Positions 41,674 to 49,960 of a stretch of DNA of 49,998 bases are shown here, piece after piece (the first letter of the stretch is position 1; each line of letters starts with the position of its first letter). The notes beneath the pieces are model-generated. The model ran no database searches. It saw only the letters and a program-made list of their open reading frames with translations, and was not told the origin of the DNA. Source of the stretch: Gammaproteobacteria bacterium 53_120_T64 (GTDB taxonomy: Bacteria; Pseudomonadota; Gammaproteobacteria; Pseudomonadales; Porticoccaceae). A program made the position numbers and the translations under genes. The DNA is taken from the NCBI GenBank assembly GCA_002162815.1, contig MAAT01000049.1, positions 1 to 49,998 of the forward strand, in the 5' to 3' direction.

Positions 41674-43214
41674 TAAATCGTTTCCCTGCATTGCACTACG
41701 ACCGGGCGGGTGTCGCCCCCCAAAACCGTAAACTCGACCCGTACGTCGCGGTAGCCGGGACGTACGCCCTCGGCGATATATTTTCCCGGCGTCAATTGAA
41801 TACGTTTCTCCGTGAAGGGCTCGAACTCCGCGAACTTGAAAATACGGACACGGGTGAGCTTATCGGAGCGCAGCACCACGGTTTGAGGTTGTTGCGCGTT
41901 GACGAGTGTTTGACTCAGTGCCTTGATCTGGCGCTGTAGGCGCTGCCCGGGCTGGGCAATTTGACGGGCATTGGCAAGGGCTTGTTGGGCATCGCGATAG
42001 ACCGCCGGACTGGCTAGGCGCAGGGGCTGGTGAATCAGTTTTTCCAAGTGGGCATCGAGCTGTTGGCGCACCGCGCTGCGAATTTTGCCGATGGTGGCGC
42101 TCGTAATGGCCGGATCCCGGTCGAGAATGGCCTGGTAGGTATCGAGGGCGGCCTGCCATCGCTCCCTGTCTTCATCGTTATGGGCGCTGCTGAGTAAGCG
42201 GCTAATAGCGCCTTGGGCGATTTCATTATCAATCTGCGCCAGTGCACCGAGAGCCGCCGCCGACCGGGGTTTGAGGCGCAGCGCGCGCTGTAAGTGCTGG
42301 CGGGCAGCGGCTAGCTCGCCACGGTGCAGATCTTGATAGCCGCGATTAATGGCATTCTGAAATTGCTCTTCGTCCAGTAAGTTTTGCGCCTCTACTTGGC
42401 CTTTAAGCGCGGCCTCAAACAAGGGGTCGAGGCTTAAGGCATGGCTGTATTGTGCCAGTGCGGCGCCATAGTCAGCGCCAATCTGCAGTGCCTTGCCGCG
42501 TTCACTGGCGGCAAAAACCTCGGGCAGTGAGGCCAAACGTTGCTTGCCCTGCAATGCTTGCGGGTGCTGGGCTGCCATTAATAATATCTTGTCGAAGGCT
42601 TGCCGGGCGAGATCGCCCCGACCTTGATTGATCGCTAATAAACCTTGCTGCAGTAGTCTGGCGATGCGTGGCTCACGCTCGGCCTCGAGTTGCTCGAGCT
42701 GGGTTTGGGCCGTTTGATAGTGTTCGATGGCCGCGCTGAAGGCGCGTTCACGGTAGCGCCGGTCGCCCTCAGTGGCCGCTGCCAGCGCCTGTTGAAACGC
42801 TTCACCTGCCCATTGCTGAATGTTGATAGCTTCGAGGGACTGCTGCTTGGCCAGCACCGTGGCGAGAATATCCTGTGCGCTGCGCCGGGCTGCAGCGCGT
42901 TGGGCGCGTTGGAAGGGGGACTCTTCGATAGTGGCAGGCTGCGTTAGGGCGGGGGTTTGTTGCTTGATACCCTGTTTGTCCGTGGCCTTTGGCGACGAGT
43001 GTTGGTCAACAGTGGCGATCAATAAGCCCAATACGCAGGCCAGGGCGAGCAGTATTGCGCCCACCATCCACGGTCGGGGGGAACTCTTGGGCGCGGCGTC
43101 GTCTGCACGGGGGGGGAGCTGCCCAGAGGCTGGACTGGTGGCTTGGGAGAGTGTGAGGTCAGCCGGTTCAATGGGCTCAAAAGCAGAGTTACTGTGATGA
43201 CTGTTAGCGGGCAT
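41673..43214 (-). CDS. Membrane-anchored TPR-like protein
   Basis: A 513-residue protein with a polar, cytoplasmic N-terminal arm of about 48 residues, one membrane helix (PWMVGAILLALACVLGLLIA) and a large periplasmic region. That region is Ala/Gln-rich and helical, with TPR-type spacing, for example GDLARQAFDKILLMAAQHPQ and GAALAQYSHALSLDPLFEAA, then GELAAARQHLQRALRLKPRS. About 60 residues at the C-terminus are beta-rich (RVRIFKFAEFEPFTEKRIQL, then PGKYIAEGVRPGYRDV), similar in style to a PEGA-like unit. It is 2 bp after the lipoprotein gene and overlaps the PEGA-FGE start by one base. A scaffold role is probable. Confidence 0.8.
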   Translation of the reverse strand: MPANSHHSNSAFEPIEPADLTLSQATSPASGQLPPRADDAAPKSSPRPWMVGAILLALACVLGLLIATVDQHSSPKATDKQGIKQQTPALTQPATIEESPFQRAQRAAARRSAQDILATVLAKQQSLEAINIQQWAGEAFQQALAAATEGDRRYRERAFSAAIEHYQTAQTQLEQLEAEREPRIARLLQQGLLAINQGRGDLARQAFDKILLMAAQHPQALQGKQRLASLPEVFAASERGKALQIGADYGAALAQYSHALSLDPLFEAALKGQVEAQNLLDEEQFQNAINRGYQDLHRGELAAARQHLQRALRLKPRSAAALGALAQIDNEIAQGAISRLLSSAHNDEDRERWQAALDTYQAILDRDPAITSATIGKIRSAVRQQLDAHLEKLIHQPLRLASPAVYRDAQQALANARQIAQPGQRLQRQIKALSQTLVNAQQPQTVVLRSDKLTRVRIFKFAEFEPFTEKRIQLTPGKYIAEGVRPGYRDVRVEFTVLGGDTRPVVVQCRETI

Positions 43215-43216
43215 TA

Positions 43217-44509
43217 CTACAGGCTTTGCTCGCCGTTGTTTAACGCGGGGCTGGCATCTTGTCGAGCCGAGCCCTGTGCAGCGCTGCCCCGCTCGTGGCT
43301 ATAAATTTTTTGCAGCAGGGTTTTCCACTGGTGGTATTGGGCTTGCACATTACCGCTGAGGGTAATGGTTTGATCCTCGAGGGTGACGGTGCGTGGCTCC
43401 ACCTCTGACTCTAGGGATTGGCCGAGCTCGGCGAGGGCCTCGATATGTATCTGTGCCTCACCCTTTTTTGCCAAGCCACTTTTTACCAACATCGCACCAC
43501 TGCCGATGGCTACGGCGCCAGCGGCACGCGATGCGCCGCTATCACTACCCGCTGCCACGATGCCGGCGATAACGGTGACGATGCCGCCGATGGTCCTCTC
43601 TCGCGACTGGCGCTTTAACTGGCGTGTGGCGAGCACCTCGTCGTAGTTTTGTGCGCGCCAGCTTTGGTAGGGCGCTGCCATTTGCAGGGAAAAGGCGTCG
43701 TAATATTCTTGTGTGGTATCGACGAACAGGTAATCGCGCTCGCGAATGCGCTGTATGCGCTGCAGTATGGGGTCGTTATTGGCGGGCAGGCGAGTAATTT
43801 CGAGCCTGCCCTTGCGGTCGGCCAGAAGATGCTGGTCAAAGGCCTGGGGGCTGAAATCTCGAGCAAAGCGCAAGCTGGAGATGGTGCGCAGAGCCGACGC
43901 CTGTTTGGCGTTTAAGCTTTTGCGGTGCTCGAGCAGATCATTGGCAATGCGGTTGAACAAGCCTTGAAAGGGGTCGCGGTGCAGGCTTTTGCGCCGCTCA
44001 TAGGCGTATTTACTGGCTTCCTGGGCATAGCTTTTTTGGTACCACTGATGACCGGAGGTGTCGCTTACTGAGATGTTGAGTGCCAGCTTTTCGCCGTCGG
44101 AGTGAAGAATACGGCCTTCAATATAGACGTCGGTGACGACCTCGCTGCTCGGTAGCACCCGCACGGCCCCCCAGGCGCTACTGTCCTGAATGGTGCGGGC
44201 GAGTTGGTTGGCGAGGTAGTGACCCTCGGCGACGCGCACGGCGGGCAGCACTAACTCGGCCTGCTGGTCGCTCAGTTCATCGAGTCCGGGGTCGAAGGCC
44301 AGCACGCCAAGGTCGAGCAGCTCGGCCTCGGCTATCTCGGTATTTTCCAATTGTAGCGGCGTATAGGTGGTGGATTTAACCTGAATCGGGGCATTGCAGG
44401 CGCTCAGTAATAGGGCGGCCAATAAGCAAACGCCGGGGCGAGAGATAAGCCGGGGGCGGCCCGGGTGGTGATTGCTGACGGTTGTAAGTAGGGGCATTGA
44501 GCGGCTCAT
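43217..44509 (-). CDS. Large lipoprotein of unknown function (operon gene 3)
   Basis: A 430-residue lipoprotein: a basic N-terminus, hydrophobic stretch and LLSAC with Cys38. The mature part begins NAPIQVKSTTYTPLQLENTE and carries a domain with LARTIQDSSAWGAVRVLPSS and IEGRILHSDGEKLALNISVS, reminiscent of CsgG-like/LPP20-neighbour envelope lipoproteins without a firm match. A Gly/Ala-rich, amphipathic segment (IGGIVTVIAGIVAAGSDSGA then RAAGAVAIGSGAML) near residue 320 may insert in or lie on a membrane. The C-terminus is helical. Its ATG overlaps the upstream stop by 4 bp. Unnamed family. Confidence 0.65.
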   Translation of the reverse strand: MSRSMPLLTTVSNHHPGRPRLISRPGVCLLAALLLSACNAPIQVKSTTYTPLQLENTEIAEAELLDLGVLAFDPGLDELSDQQAELVLPAVRVAEGHYLANQLARTIQDSSAWGAVRVLPSSEVVTDVYIEGRILHSDGEKLALNISVSDTSGHQWYQKSYAQEASKYAYERRKSLHRDPFQGLFNRIANDLLEHRKSLNAKQASALRTISSLRFARDFSPQAFDQHLLADRKGRLEITRLPANNDPILQRIQRIRERDYLFVDTTQEYYDAFSLQMAAPYQSWRAQNYDEVLATRQLKRQSRERTIGGIVTVIAGIVAAGSDSGASRAAGAVAIGSGAMLVKSGLAKKGEAQIHIEALAELGQSLESEVEPRTVTLEDQTITLSGNVQAQYHQWKTLLQKIYSHERGSAAQGSARQDASPALNNGEQSL

Positions 44510-45249
44510 CGTTGATTTTTGTATTTGCGGTACTCGTCCCAGAGCTTCTCGCGCAACAGTGGGTCTTTTTCCTGCAGTGCCGCTTCACGTATTTGTCGGG
44601 CGACAATATCGTCATCACTGCCACTTTGAATATCCTCGGGTATACCGCCGCGCTGGTGGGTCTGAGGTCCGCTGGTGCTACTGGCACCACCTTCGGCAGC
44701 GGGGCTATCAATATCGGCGCTGGCGGTACTGCCGGCCTGTTGTGCGTCGCCCTCGTCTGCTGTTCCTTCCTCGGGGAACTCGCCGTAACCGGGCAGCCCC
44801 TCATAAATATCGCCATCTTCAAACAGTTCGCCGTCACCACCGGAACCGCCGGCCCCATCTGTTGCCCCGCCGTCATTGCCACCGATACTGGCTTCAATGG
44901 CCTCGGCCTTGCGGCGTTCTTGCACAATCATGCCGTCGAAAACGGCAATGGAAGCATCGAGTTCGGCGTCGAAGTCGCCAATGATTTCTGCATCGCTGCG
45001 AGCCGGGCGACCATGATTGCTCGGTGTGTTGTCACTCGGGGTGCTAGAACTAGGGTTTTGTTTTACTTGGGATGAGCTTTGCGGCAGGGCTTGGCTTTGA
45101 GTTTGGGTGGGTGTACTGGCGCTTTTACAGCCGCTCAAGCAAAGAGCCAATAAAAGTAGCGCTAAAAGGCATGTCGATAGCGTGGCATTGAGGCCGCTGC
45201 GGGAATCTTGCAGACCGACTGGAGGGCTAATGGCCGTGGTGTATGTCAT
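44506..45249 (-). CDS. Acidic, disordered lipoprotein (operon gene 2)
   Basis: A 247-residue lipoprotein with a signal ending CLSGC (Cys41). After a Gln/Ser/Thr/Pro-rich linker of about 45 residues, a helical segment (IIGDFDAELDASIAVFDGMI) is followed by a long Gly/Glu/Asp-rich part of low complexity (GGDGELFEDGDIYEGLPGYG). The last 35 residues are charged and helical (REAALQEKDPLLREKLWDEY). I recognise no family. Spacing is 19 bp after the first gene, and it overlaps the third gene by 4 bp. Such a protein could act as a flexible tether from the outer membrane, though that is speculative. Confidence 0.65.
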   Translation of the reverse strand: MTYTTAISPPVGLQDSRSGLNATLSTCLLALLLLALCLSGCKSASTPTQTQSQALPQSSSQVKQNPSSSTPSDNTPSNHGRPARSDAEIIGDFDAELDASIAVFDGMIVQERRKAEAIEASIGGNDGGATDGAGGSGGDGELFEDGDIYEGLPGYGEFPEEGTADEGDAQQAGSTASADIDSPAAEGGASSTSGPQTHQRGGIPEDIQSGSDDDIVARQIREAALQEKDPLLREKLWDEYRKYKNQR

Positions 45250-45268
45250 GGCTTTCCTTAAGCTGGCC

Positions 45269-46675
45269 CTAGTGGATAAAGGGCAGTGTTACCGTGGCGT
45301 CGTTAATACCGATCGCCTTATTATCGACAAAATATGGGCGAAAGCGAGCACCTTTAATAGCGTCGACCATCTTATAGCGTAGGTATTTATTGTTGACGGG
45401 ACTCTGGCCGGGAAGGCGGGTCTCCTCAATGGCGTCAATATGCTTGCCCCAGCCCCTTCTTGAAATATCCACATCTGCATTCATAAACAAGCTGGCAATG
45501 GCGCCCGGGCGCGACTCCATACGCAGAGCGGGCAATAGGAGTGGCGTGGCAAACAGTTGTCGATGTAAGGTTTCGGCCTGATCAGAGGCGGCAATGGCGG
45601 CGATGACTTGTTGGTAGCGGGCCATGGCTTCCGTCCTGTGGTTAAACAGTAAATACCAGTCGGCGAGTTCGGCTTGTGCCTGGAATTTGTCATACAGGCT
45701 GGCATTGGCATCATTGGCGGTGAGCTCGACAATCCGTTCATGACAGATTCTGCCACGACGAAAACTGGCACCGGAGAGTATTCGGGTGCGCTGAGGGTTG
45801 GCAGTGGCGAAGCCGTCGGCACTGAGGCTGTAAAAGGAGTCAGTGGAGGAAGACCATTCGTCACCCTTGTGGCGGGAGAGGAAAAAGTTGATTAAAGCGG
45901 CACTGCGTAACACCTCGATTTGTGTGCTCGCATCGGTACTGGTTTGGGCGTCACTGAGTTTTAGTGCTGAGACCACCAGACTATAGGCCGAGGTCAGGTG
46001 GTCGACGCGGGTTTCGCTGTCATCAAACTGATAGGCGTCGAGGTGCCACATGCTGAGTTCATTGAGCAGGGGGATGAGGCGCGGGTCATGCTTGCCATAG
46101 GTGTTGATATGCAGGCCTAAAAATTGCTTATAACTGAAGGTGACGTGTTCAATGCGCGCCAGGGATTTCTGGCTTTCAATAATGCCGCGCAACATGGGCG
46201 CCTGAGAGAGGCTGTTGAGGCCGTCGTTGACCCGGTTGATGTGCATCGCGCGACGCAGGGCCTGCACGGCGGCGTGGTGCTGGCCGCGCTGTTGTAATGC
46301 CAGCCCGAGGCTATACAAAACCTCGGATGCGTTTTGGTGGTAGGGCCCCTCGGCTTCATAGTTGCTCAGGGTGGCGTAGTGTGCATTAAGTAGCGAGGTA
46401 CTTTGCTGCGCGCTGGGGCTCGGCGCAGGTACCCTTACTGAGGACTTTGAACGGGCGCTTTGATGAGCCGGCTCGCTGAACGGCAGGGGCGCAATACCTT
46501 GAGGATTGATCGGTGCGAGCCCGGCGCTCGAGTGCTCGGGTTCGGCCCAGGCCTTGGCCCCTAGCCAGATTGCTAAAAGGGCAAATAAGAGCATAACTAA
46601 GCCTGACCTGGACAGTGCAGTAGCTTGTCGCGCCGTGGATATTCGAACCCTATTTAGCGGTTGTGTATCTATCAT
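45269..46675 (-). CDS. Exported helical-repeat protein with TonB-C-like end (operon gene 1)
   Basis: A 468-residue protein, first of the thirteen-gene operon. Hydrophobic residues 25-44 end in AWA-EP, a signal peptide or anchor. The central part is TPR-like, including LYSLGLALQQRGQHHAAVQA and LRRAMHINRVNDGLNSL. The last 38 residues (YLRYKMVDAIKGARFRPYFV, then DNKAIGINDATVTLPFIH) resemble the TonB C-terminal domain pattern, in which a helix is followed by KFxPxxxxGxPV and two strands. No TonB box-type Pro-rich linker is evident. The ATG at 46675 has only a weak ribosome-binding site. The operon promoter should lie in 46676-46853. Confidence 0.7.
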   Translation of the reverse strand: MIDTQPLNRVRISTARQATALSRSGLVMLLFALLAIWLGAKAWAEPEHSSAGLAPINPQGIAPLPFSEPAHQSARSKSSVRVPAPSPSAQQSTSLLNAHYATLSNYEAEGPYHQNASEVLYSLGLALQQRGQHHAAVQALRRAMHINRVNDGLNSLSQAPMLRGIIESQKSLARIEHVTFSYKQFLGLHINTYGKHDPRLIPLLNELSMWHLDAYQFDDSETRVDHLTSAYSLVVSALKLSDAQTSTDASTQIEVLRSAALINFFLSRHKGDEWSSSTDSFYSLSADGFATANPQRTRILSGASFRRGRICHERIVELTANDANASLYDKFQAQAELADWYLLFNHRTEAMARYQQVIAAIAASDQAETLHRQLFATPLLLPALRMESRPGAIASLFMNADVDISRRGWGKHIDAIEETRLPGQSPVNNKYLRYKMVDAIKGARFRPYFVDNKAIGINDATVTLPFIH

Positions 46676-46853
46676 GGCATCTACGCTTAGCTTATTCAGC
46701 TTGCTTGTTGCTGATCAATAGGCCCCATCGAGGGGGGGCGATTCTTGGACTGGTCCGCGTGTAAAAAGTTCTCAAGACAGCATCCTCAGACGGGGTTTTT
46801 ACAATACCTTGCCAGACAGATAAGGGGGGTAATGATAAGTGCGCCATCGACGG

Positions 46854-47198
46854 TTAGCATGGCACACCATATTCAATTTTTTGTCGGGCAATATTGATGG
46901 AAAAATGGCATTCGTAGTGTTCTTCACTGTTGAAAAACAAACATTGCATTTGTTGAATGTTTTTGACAGTGGCGCCAGTACAGTCATCAATGGTGGGTGT
47001 GACGGACATGGCCTGGTATAAGTCTTTCGCGCTATTGCCCTTTAAAGTAAAGCGATAGTGACTATTGTTTGGCAGGTGTTCGGCTTGGTTGATAACGCTA
47101 CTCGATGTCACTGCGTAGACCCCGTCGATTTTATTCCAGACATTGGCCAGGGTGATTGGGGCCATAAAAGCCATCAGGATGACTATCAGTTTTTTCAA
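46854..47198 (-). CDS. Small secreted hypothetical protein
   Basis: A 114-residue protein with a clear signal (KKLIVILMAFMAPITLA, cleavage after TLA). The mature part of about 96 residues has four Cys (in DDCTG, MQCLF, YECHF and the very C-terminal VPC), suggesting two disulfides. Family not recognised. It ends 178 bp before the thirteen-gene operon on the same strand, and stands 194 bp downstream of the dioxygenase-like gene. It is not obviously linked to either. Confidence 0.6.
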   Translation of the reverse strand: MKKLIVILMAFMAPITLANVWNKIDGVYAVTSSSVINQAEHLPNNSHYRFTLKGNSAKDLYQAMSVTPTIDDCTGATVKNIQQMQCLFFNSEEHYECHFSINIARQKIEYGVPC

Positions 47199-47392
47199 GT
47201 TTTATTCCTTTTACAGGGCCAGAATTAGGCGGCCATTGTCTTTGAGTGTCTCGTTGGGCTTAAGCCCTAGGGATTGTTGTGAACCTGCGTCAATGTAGCC
47301 CCTCGTATATCACTGTGTCTGCGATTGTCTATTGGTAGAGTTTAGAGTTTAGGCCAGAATTAAACAGCGGCAACTTGGAAATAGGCAGCAAA

Positions 47393-48475
47393 CTATTTTT
47401 GTGCGGCGCGGGTCTCGTCAATTAATCGTTTTAGCCATTGCATATAGGGGGTGCCCCCGGTGCCTCGGGGGTCATCCACCCAGCGATGAATATATTGTTG
47501 GGCCCAGTCATAGTGAATTTCTCGAAAACGGGCCATGGCCTCCAGTACCCCGTTGTAGGCATCGCGCCCCGCCAGGTTTTTAAAATCGGCCAGTTGCTCG
47601 ACATAGGTAATGATGTCGAGGTGCTCACTCGGCATGTAGTTGCGCATGTCGATAAGGTGGTCGAGCAGAGGGGAGGCGCGGTGAGGTATTTTCATCAGGG
47701 CGACGAGCATCGGCATAATACTGCTTTGCGCGCCGGTTTCGCCACGAAAGTTGACATTTATCTGGGGTAGGTCTTCGAACACCACATTCTCAAAAAAACG
47801 GATATAGGGTCTAAATGTTTTGTAGTAGAGCTGGGCATCCATGTGTTCGGGGATGCGCTCCAGTACGGCTATCTGGCGCTGTAAGGCCAGTTCAATGGTG
47901 CTTAAGGCGCTGTTTAATAGTGACTCGTCCTGGTTGCTAAGGGCGCGTTCTACCTTGGCAATACCAGAAAATATGACTGCTGCCAGTGCTTCAGTTTCGA
48001 CATGGATGAGAATAAACCAGTGTTCATCGTAGCGATGGACGAAGTTTTGCAAGGTGTCGATATTGCCCAGGGCAATGGCCTTGGTTTTGTCAAAGCGGCG
48101 CCAATTGAACAGCGCGTAGCCATCGTAACTGAGGATGGGGGGGCGCTGCAGCCGTTGGCAGATTTCGACCAGGGGGCGGGCGATATTTTTTGGCAGTAGG
48201 GCCGTGGCGGCTTGGCCCACTTGGTTGATGTAGGCGGAGGCTAAAAAGCCAATGCGCAGATAGTAGAGACGCAGCTGTGGCAGGGTTTGTAGGGCCTCGG
48301 GAGCGCTACTGGGCGCTGGAATGTCGATGCCACGGAGGTAGCTGCGAAAGTTACTATCCATTAACAGGCTCGGCAAGTCGCGGCCCAGTGTATCCAGCAA
48401 TGCAAAGGGTGAACCGGGGGGGAAGGCCGCTAATGGGTCTTCCGTGGGCAGGAAGCTGAGTTGCTGTAGGAGCAC
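47393..48475 (-). CDS. Indoleamine 2,3-dioxygenase-family haem protein
   Basis: A 360-residue protein of the indoleamine 2,3-dioxygenase (IDO) family, haem enzymes that open the indole ring of tryptophan to give N-formylkynurenine. Landmarks are LGRDLPSLL at the N-terminus, then LPKNIARPLVEICQRL, PPILSYDGYALFNWRRFD, FRGETGAQSSIMPMLVAL, and GTGGTPYMQWLKRLI at the C-terminus. His321 (FREIHYDWAQQYI) is the likely proximal haem ligand. A GTG start at 48475 is preceded by AGAGG at correct spacing. Bacterial IDO-like proteins include some with substrates other than tryptophan. No other kynurenine-pathway gene is adjacent, so function in NAD synthesis or catabolism cannot be claimed. Confidence 0.88.
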   Translation of the reverse strand: MLLQQLSFLPTEDPLAAFPPGSPFALLDTLGRDLPSLLMDSNFRSYLRGIDIPAPSSAPEALQTLPQLRLYYLRIGFLASAYINQVGQAATALLPKNIARPLVEICQRLQRPPILSYDGYALFNWRRFDKTKAIALGNIDTLQNFVHRYDEHWFILIHVETEALAAVIFSGIAKVERALSNQDESLLNSALSTIELALQRQIAVLERIPEHMDAQLYYKTFRPYIRFFENVVFEDLPQINVNFRGETGAQSSIMPMLVALMKIPHRASPLLDHLIDMRNYMPSEHLDIITYVEQLADFKNLAGRDAYNGVLEAMARFREIHYDWAQQYIHRWVDDPRGTGGTPYMQWLKRLIDETRAAQK

Positions 48476-48508
48476 AATGGCGACCTCTTTGCCGAAGGGA
48501 ACTGGGAT

Positions 48509-48529
48509 TTAAGTGTTAAGTGTTAAGTA
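48509..48529. repeat. Tandem heptamer TTAAGTG array and palindrome
   Basis: Two exact TTAAGTG units (48509-48515, 48516-48522) and a third differing in its last base (48523-48529). A palindrome-like element AGTAGG-TG-CCTACT follows at 48526-48539. They lie just upstream of the dioxygenase-like start in the 281-bp divergent region shared with the dehydrogenase gene. Confidence 0.7.
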
Positions 48530-48665
48530 GGTGCCTACTAACTATAGCTATAGCTAATCGAGACTGCCACGCGCGGCTAATGGCAGCAGACTGTACTCTG
48601 TACTGGGCCGCTTCCGAGCGCAAGATATTGGGTTTTTATAGCGTCACCAATAATCGTGCCTTATC

Positions 48666-48695
48666 TTGACGGAGTTTTAGAGGGTGCCGTGTAAT
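48666..48695 (+). promoter_or_regulatory. Candidate sigma-70 promoter of the alcohol dehydrogenase
   Basis: TTGACG (48666-48671) and TGTAAT (48690-48695) each match five of six consensus bases and are separated by 18 bp. Transcription would start near 48702, leaving a leader of about 55 nt with a good GAGGAAAG ribosome-binding site before the ATG at 48757. Confidence 0.65.
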
Positions 48696-48756
48696 TGAGT
48701 CGATTGGTGGTAGACTAAGCGCCGCTTTTTACTAGGTTCAAACGAAGAGGAAAGAC

Positions 48757-49851
48757 ATGAAAACGATGAAGGCCGTAGTGGCTCACGAACTCAACAAATA
48801 CGCTGTTGAAGAAGTAACGATTGATGCGCCTAAAGCGGGCGAAGTACTGGTTAAAATTAAGGCGACGGGTATCTGTCACTCTGATTTGTCGGTGATTAAC
48901 GGCACCATCCCCGTGCCTTTCCCGATGGTACTGGGCCACGAAGGCGCCGGTGTCGTTGAAGCGCTGGGCGAAGGCGTTACCAATGTTGAAGTGGGTGACC
49001 ACGTGACTTTGTCTTTCGTACCGAACTGTGGCGAGTGCTACCACTGCCTGCGCAGCGAGCCCTACCTGTGTCTGAAGAGCACGCCCGATGGCAAAATGAT
49101 GGACGGCACCGCGCGCGTCAAGCTCGACGGTAAAGACATCAATGTGATGCAGTTCCTCGGTAACATGGCCGAGTACTCGGTTGTGCCTTCCATGTGTCTG
49201 GTCAAAATTGACAAAGACATCGACCTGAAAGCCGCCGCCCTGGTCGGTTGTGGTGTTACCACCGGTGTTGGCGCGGCGCTGAAAACCGCTGAAGTGAAGC
49301 CCGGCAGCACCGTTGCCGTGTTCGGTGCCGGCGGTGTTGGCTTGTCCATCATTCAGGGCGCACGCATTGCCGGTGCGGTAAAAATTATCGCCGTTGATCT
49401 ATCCGACGATAAATTGGCCACTGCCAAAAAACTTGGCGCGACTGATACGGTCAATGCTAGCGGTGAGGTGATGAAAGAAATCATGGCCATGACCGGCGGC
49501 ATCGGTGTCGACTATGGTTTTGAAGCCATTGGTATTCCCGCGGTTGTCGATCAGGCGCAGAAGGTGACGCGTCGCGGTGGCACCATGACCGTTGTCGGCG
49601 TGGGCAAAATCACCCAGAAGCTGGAGCTGAATGCTTTGATGTTCCCGATGACGGCAAAGACGATCAAGGGTTCTATGTACGGTAGTGCCGAGTTCAAGGT
49701 CGACTTCCCCAAGTACCTCGATCTGTACAAGCAGGGCAAGCTGGATCTTGACAGCATGATTACCCAGACCTACTCTATCGATGAAGTCGATCAGGCTTTT
49801 GCCGATATGGAAGCCGGTAAAAATGCCCGTGGCGTTATCGTTTACGATTAA
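48757..49851 (+). CDS. Zinc-dependent alcohol dehydrogenase (class III-like)
   Basis: A 364-residue medium-chain dehydrogenase. The catalytic zinc ligands are C40, H61 and C165 with E62, in TGICHSDLSV, LGHEGAG and VGCGVTTGVGA. The structural zinc Cys set is C91, C94, C97 and C105 (PNCGECYHCLRSEPYLC). The NAD-binding motif GAGGVG is at 190-195. The sequence pattern resembles class III / S-(hydroxymethyl)glutathione-type and related aryl-alcohol dehydrogenases, but the substrate residues cannot be judged. Strong promoter, ribosome-binding site and terminator make it a self-contained unit. Highly regular codon use suggests good expression. Confidence 0.93.
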   Translation: MKTMKAVVAHELNKYAVEEVTIDAPKAGEVLVKIKATGICHSDLSVINGTIPVPFPMVLGHEGAGVVEALGEGVTNVEVGDHVTLSFVPNCGECYHCLRSEPYLCLKSTPDGKMMDGTARVKLDGKDINVMQFLGNMAEYSVVPSMCLVKIDKDIDLKAAALVGCGVTTGVGAALKTAEVKPGSTVAVFGAGGVGLSIIQGARIAGAVKIIAVDLSDDKLATAKKLGATDTVNASGEVMKEIMAMTGGIGVDYGFEAIGIPAVVDQAQKVTRRGGTMTVVGVGKITQKLELNALMFPMTAKTIKGSMYGSAEFKVDFPKYLDLYKQGKLDLDSMITQTYSIDEVDQAFADMEAGKNARGVIVYD

Positions 49852-49917
49852 TCGCGACAGCGGCGCCGCTGAATGATTGTTGATCAAATAATGGCGTCAG
49901 AAAAAAATGCAGTGGCG

Positions 49918-49960
49918 AAGGGGGCAGGTTCACGGTTAATCACCGAGGCCTGCCCCCTTT
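49918..49960 (+). terminator. Intrinsic terminator after the alcohol dehydrogenase
   Basis: AAGGGGGCAGG (49918-49928) pairs with CCTGCCCCCTT (49949-49959) over a 20-base loop that itself has a CGGT/ACCG pairing. It lies 66 bp beyond the stop. Confidence 0.85.

Noticed and set aside
31994..46675. Zorya-type phage defence interpretation of the channel operon
   Set aside because: A MotA-like protein is shared, but no ZorB-type OmpA domain, helicase or nuclease gene is present, and the operon is dominated by envelope proteins.
46685..46718. TTGATC and AATAAG (minus strand) as the promoter of the thirteen-gene operon
   Set aside because: Each element matches only four of six bases, and the start point would leave almost no leader before the start codon.
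47217..47362. 11-bp direct repeat GGCCAGAATTA at 47217 and 47352
   Set aside because: Short, not linked to inverted ends or a transposase; likely chance.
21943..48475. Cyclase-family hydrolase and IDO-like protein as parts of one kynurenine pathway
   Set aside because: They are 25 kb apart, in different units, and the cyclase-family protein carries an export signal.
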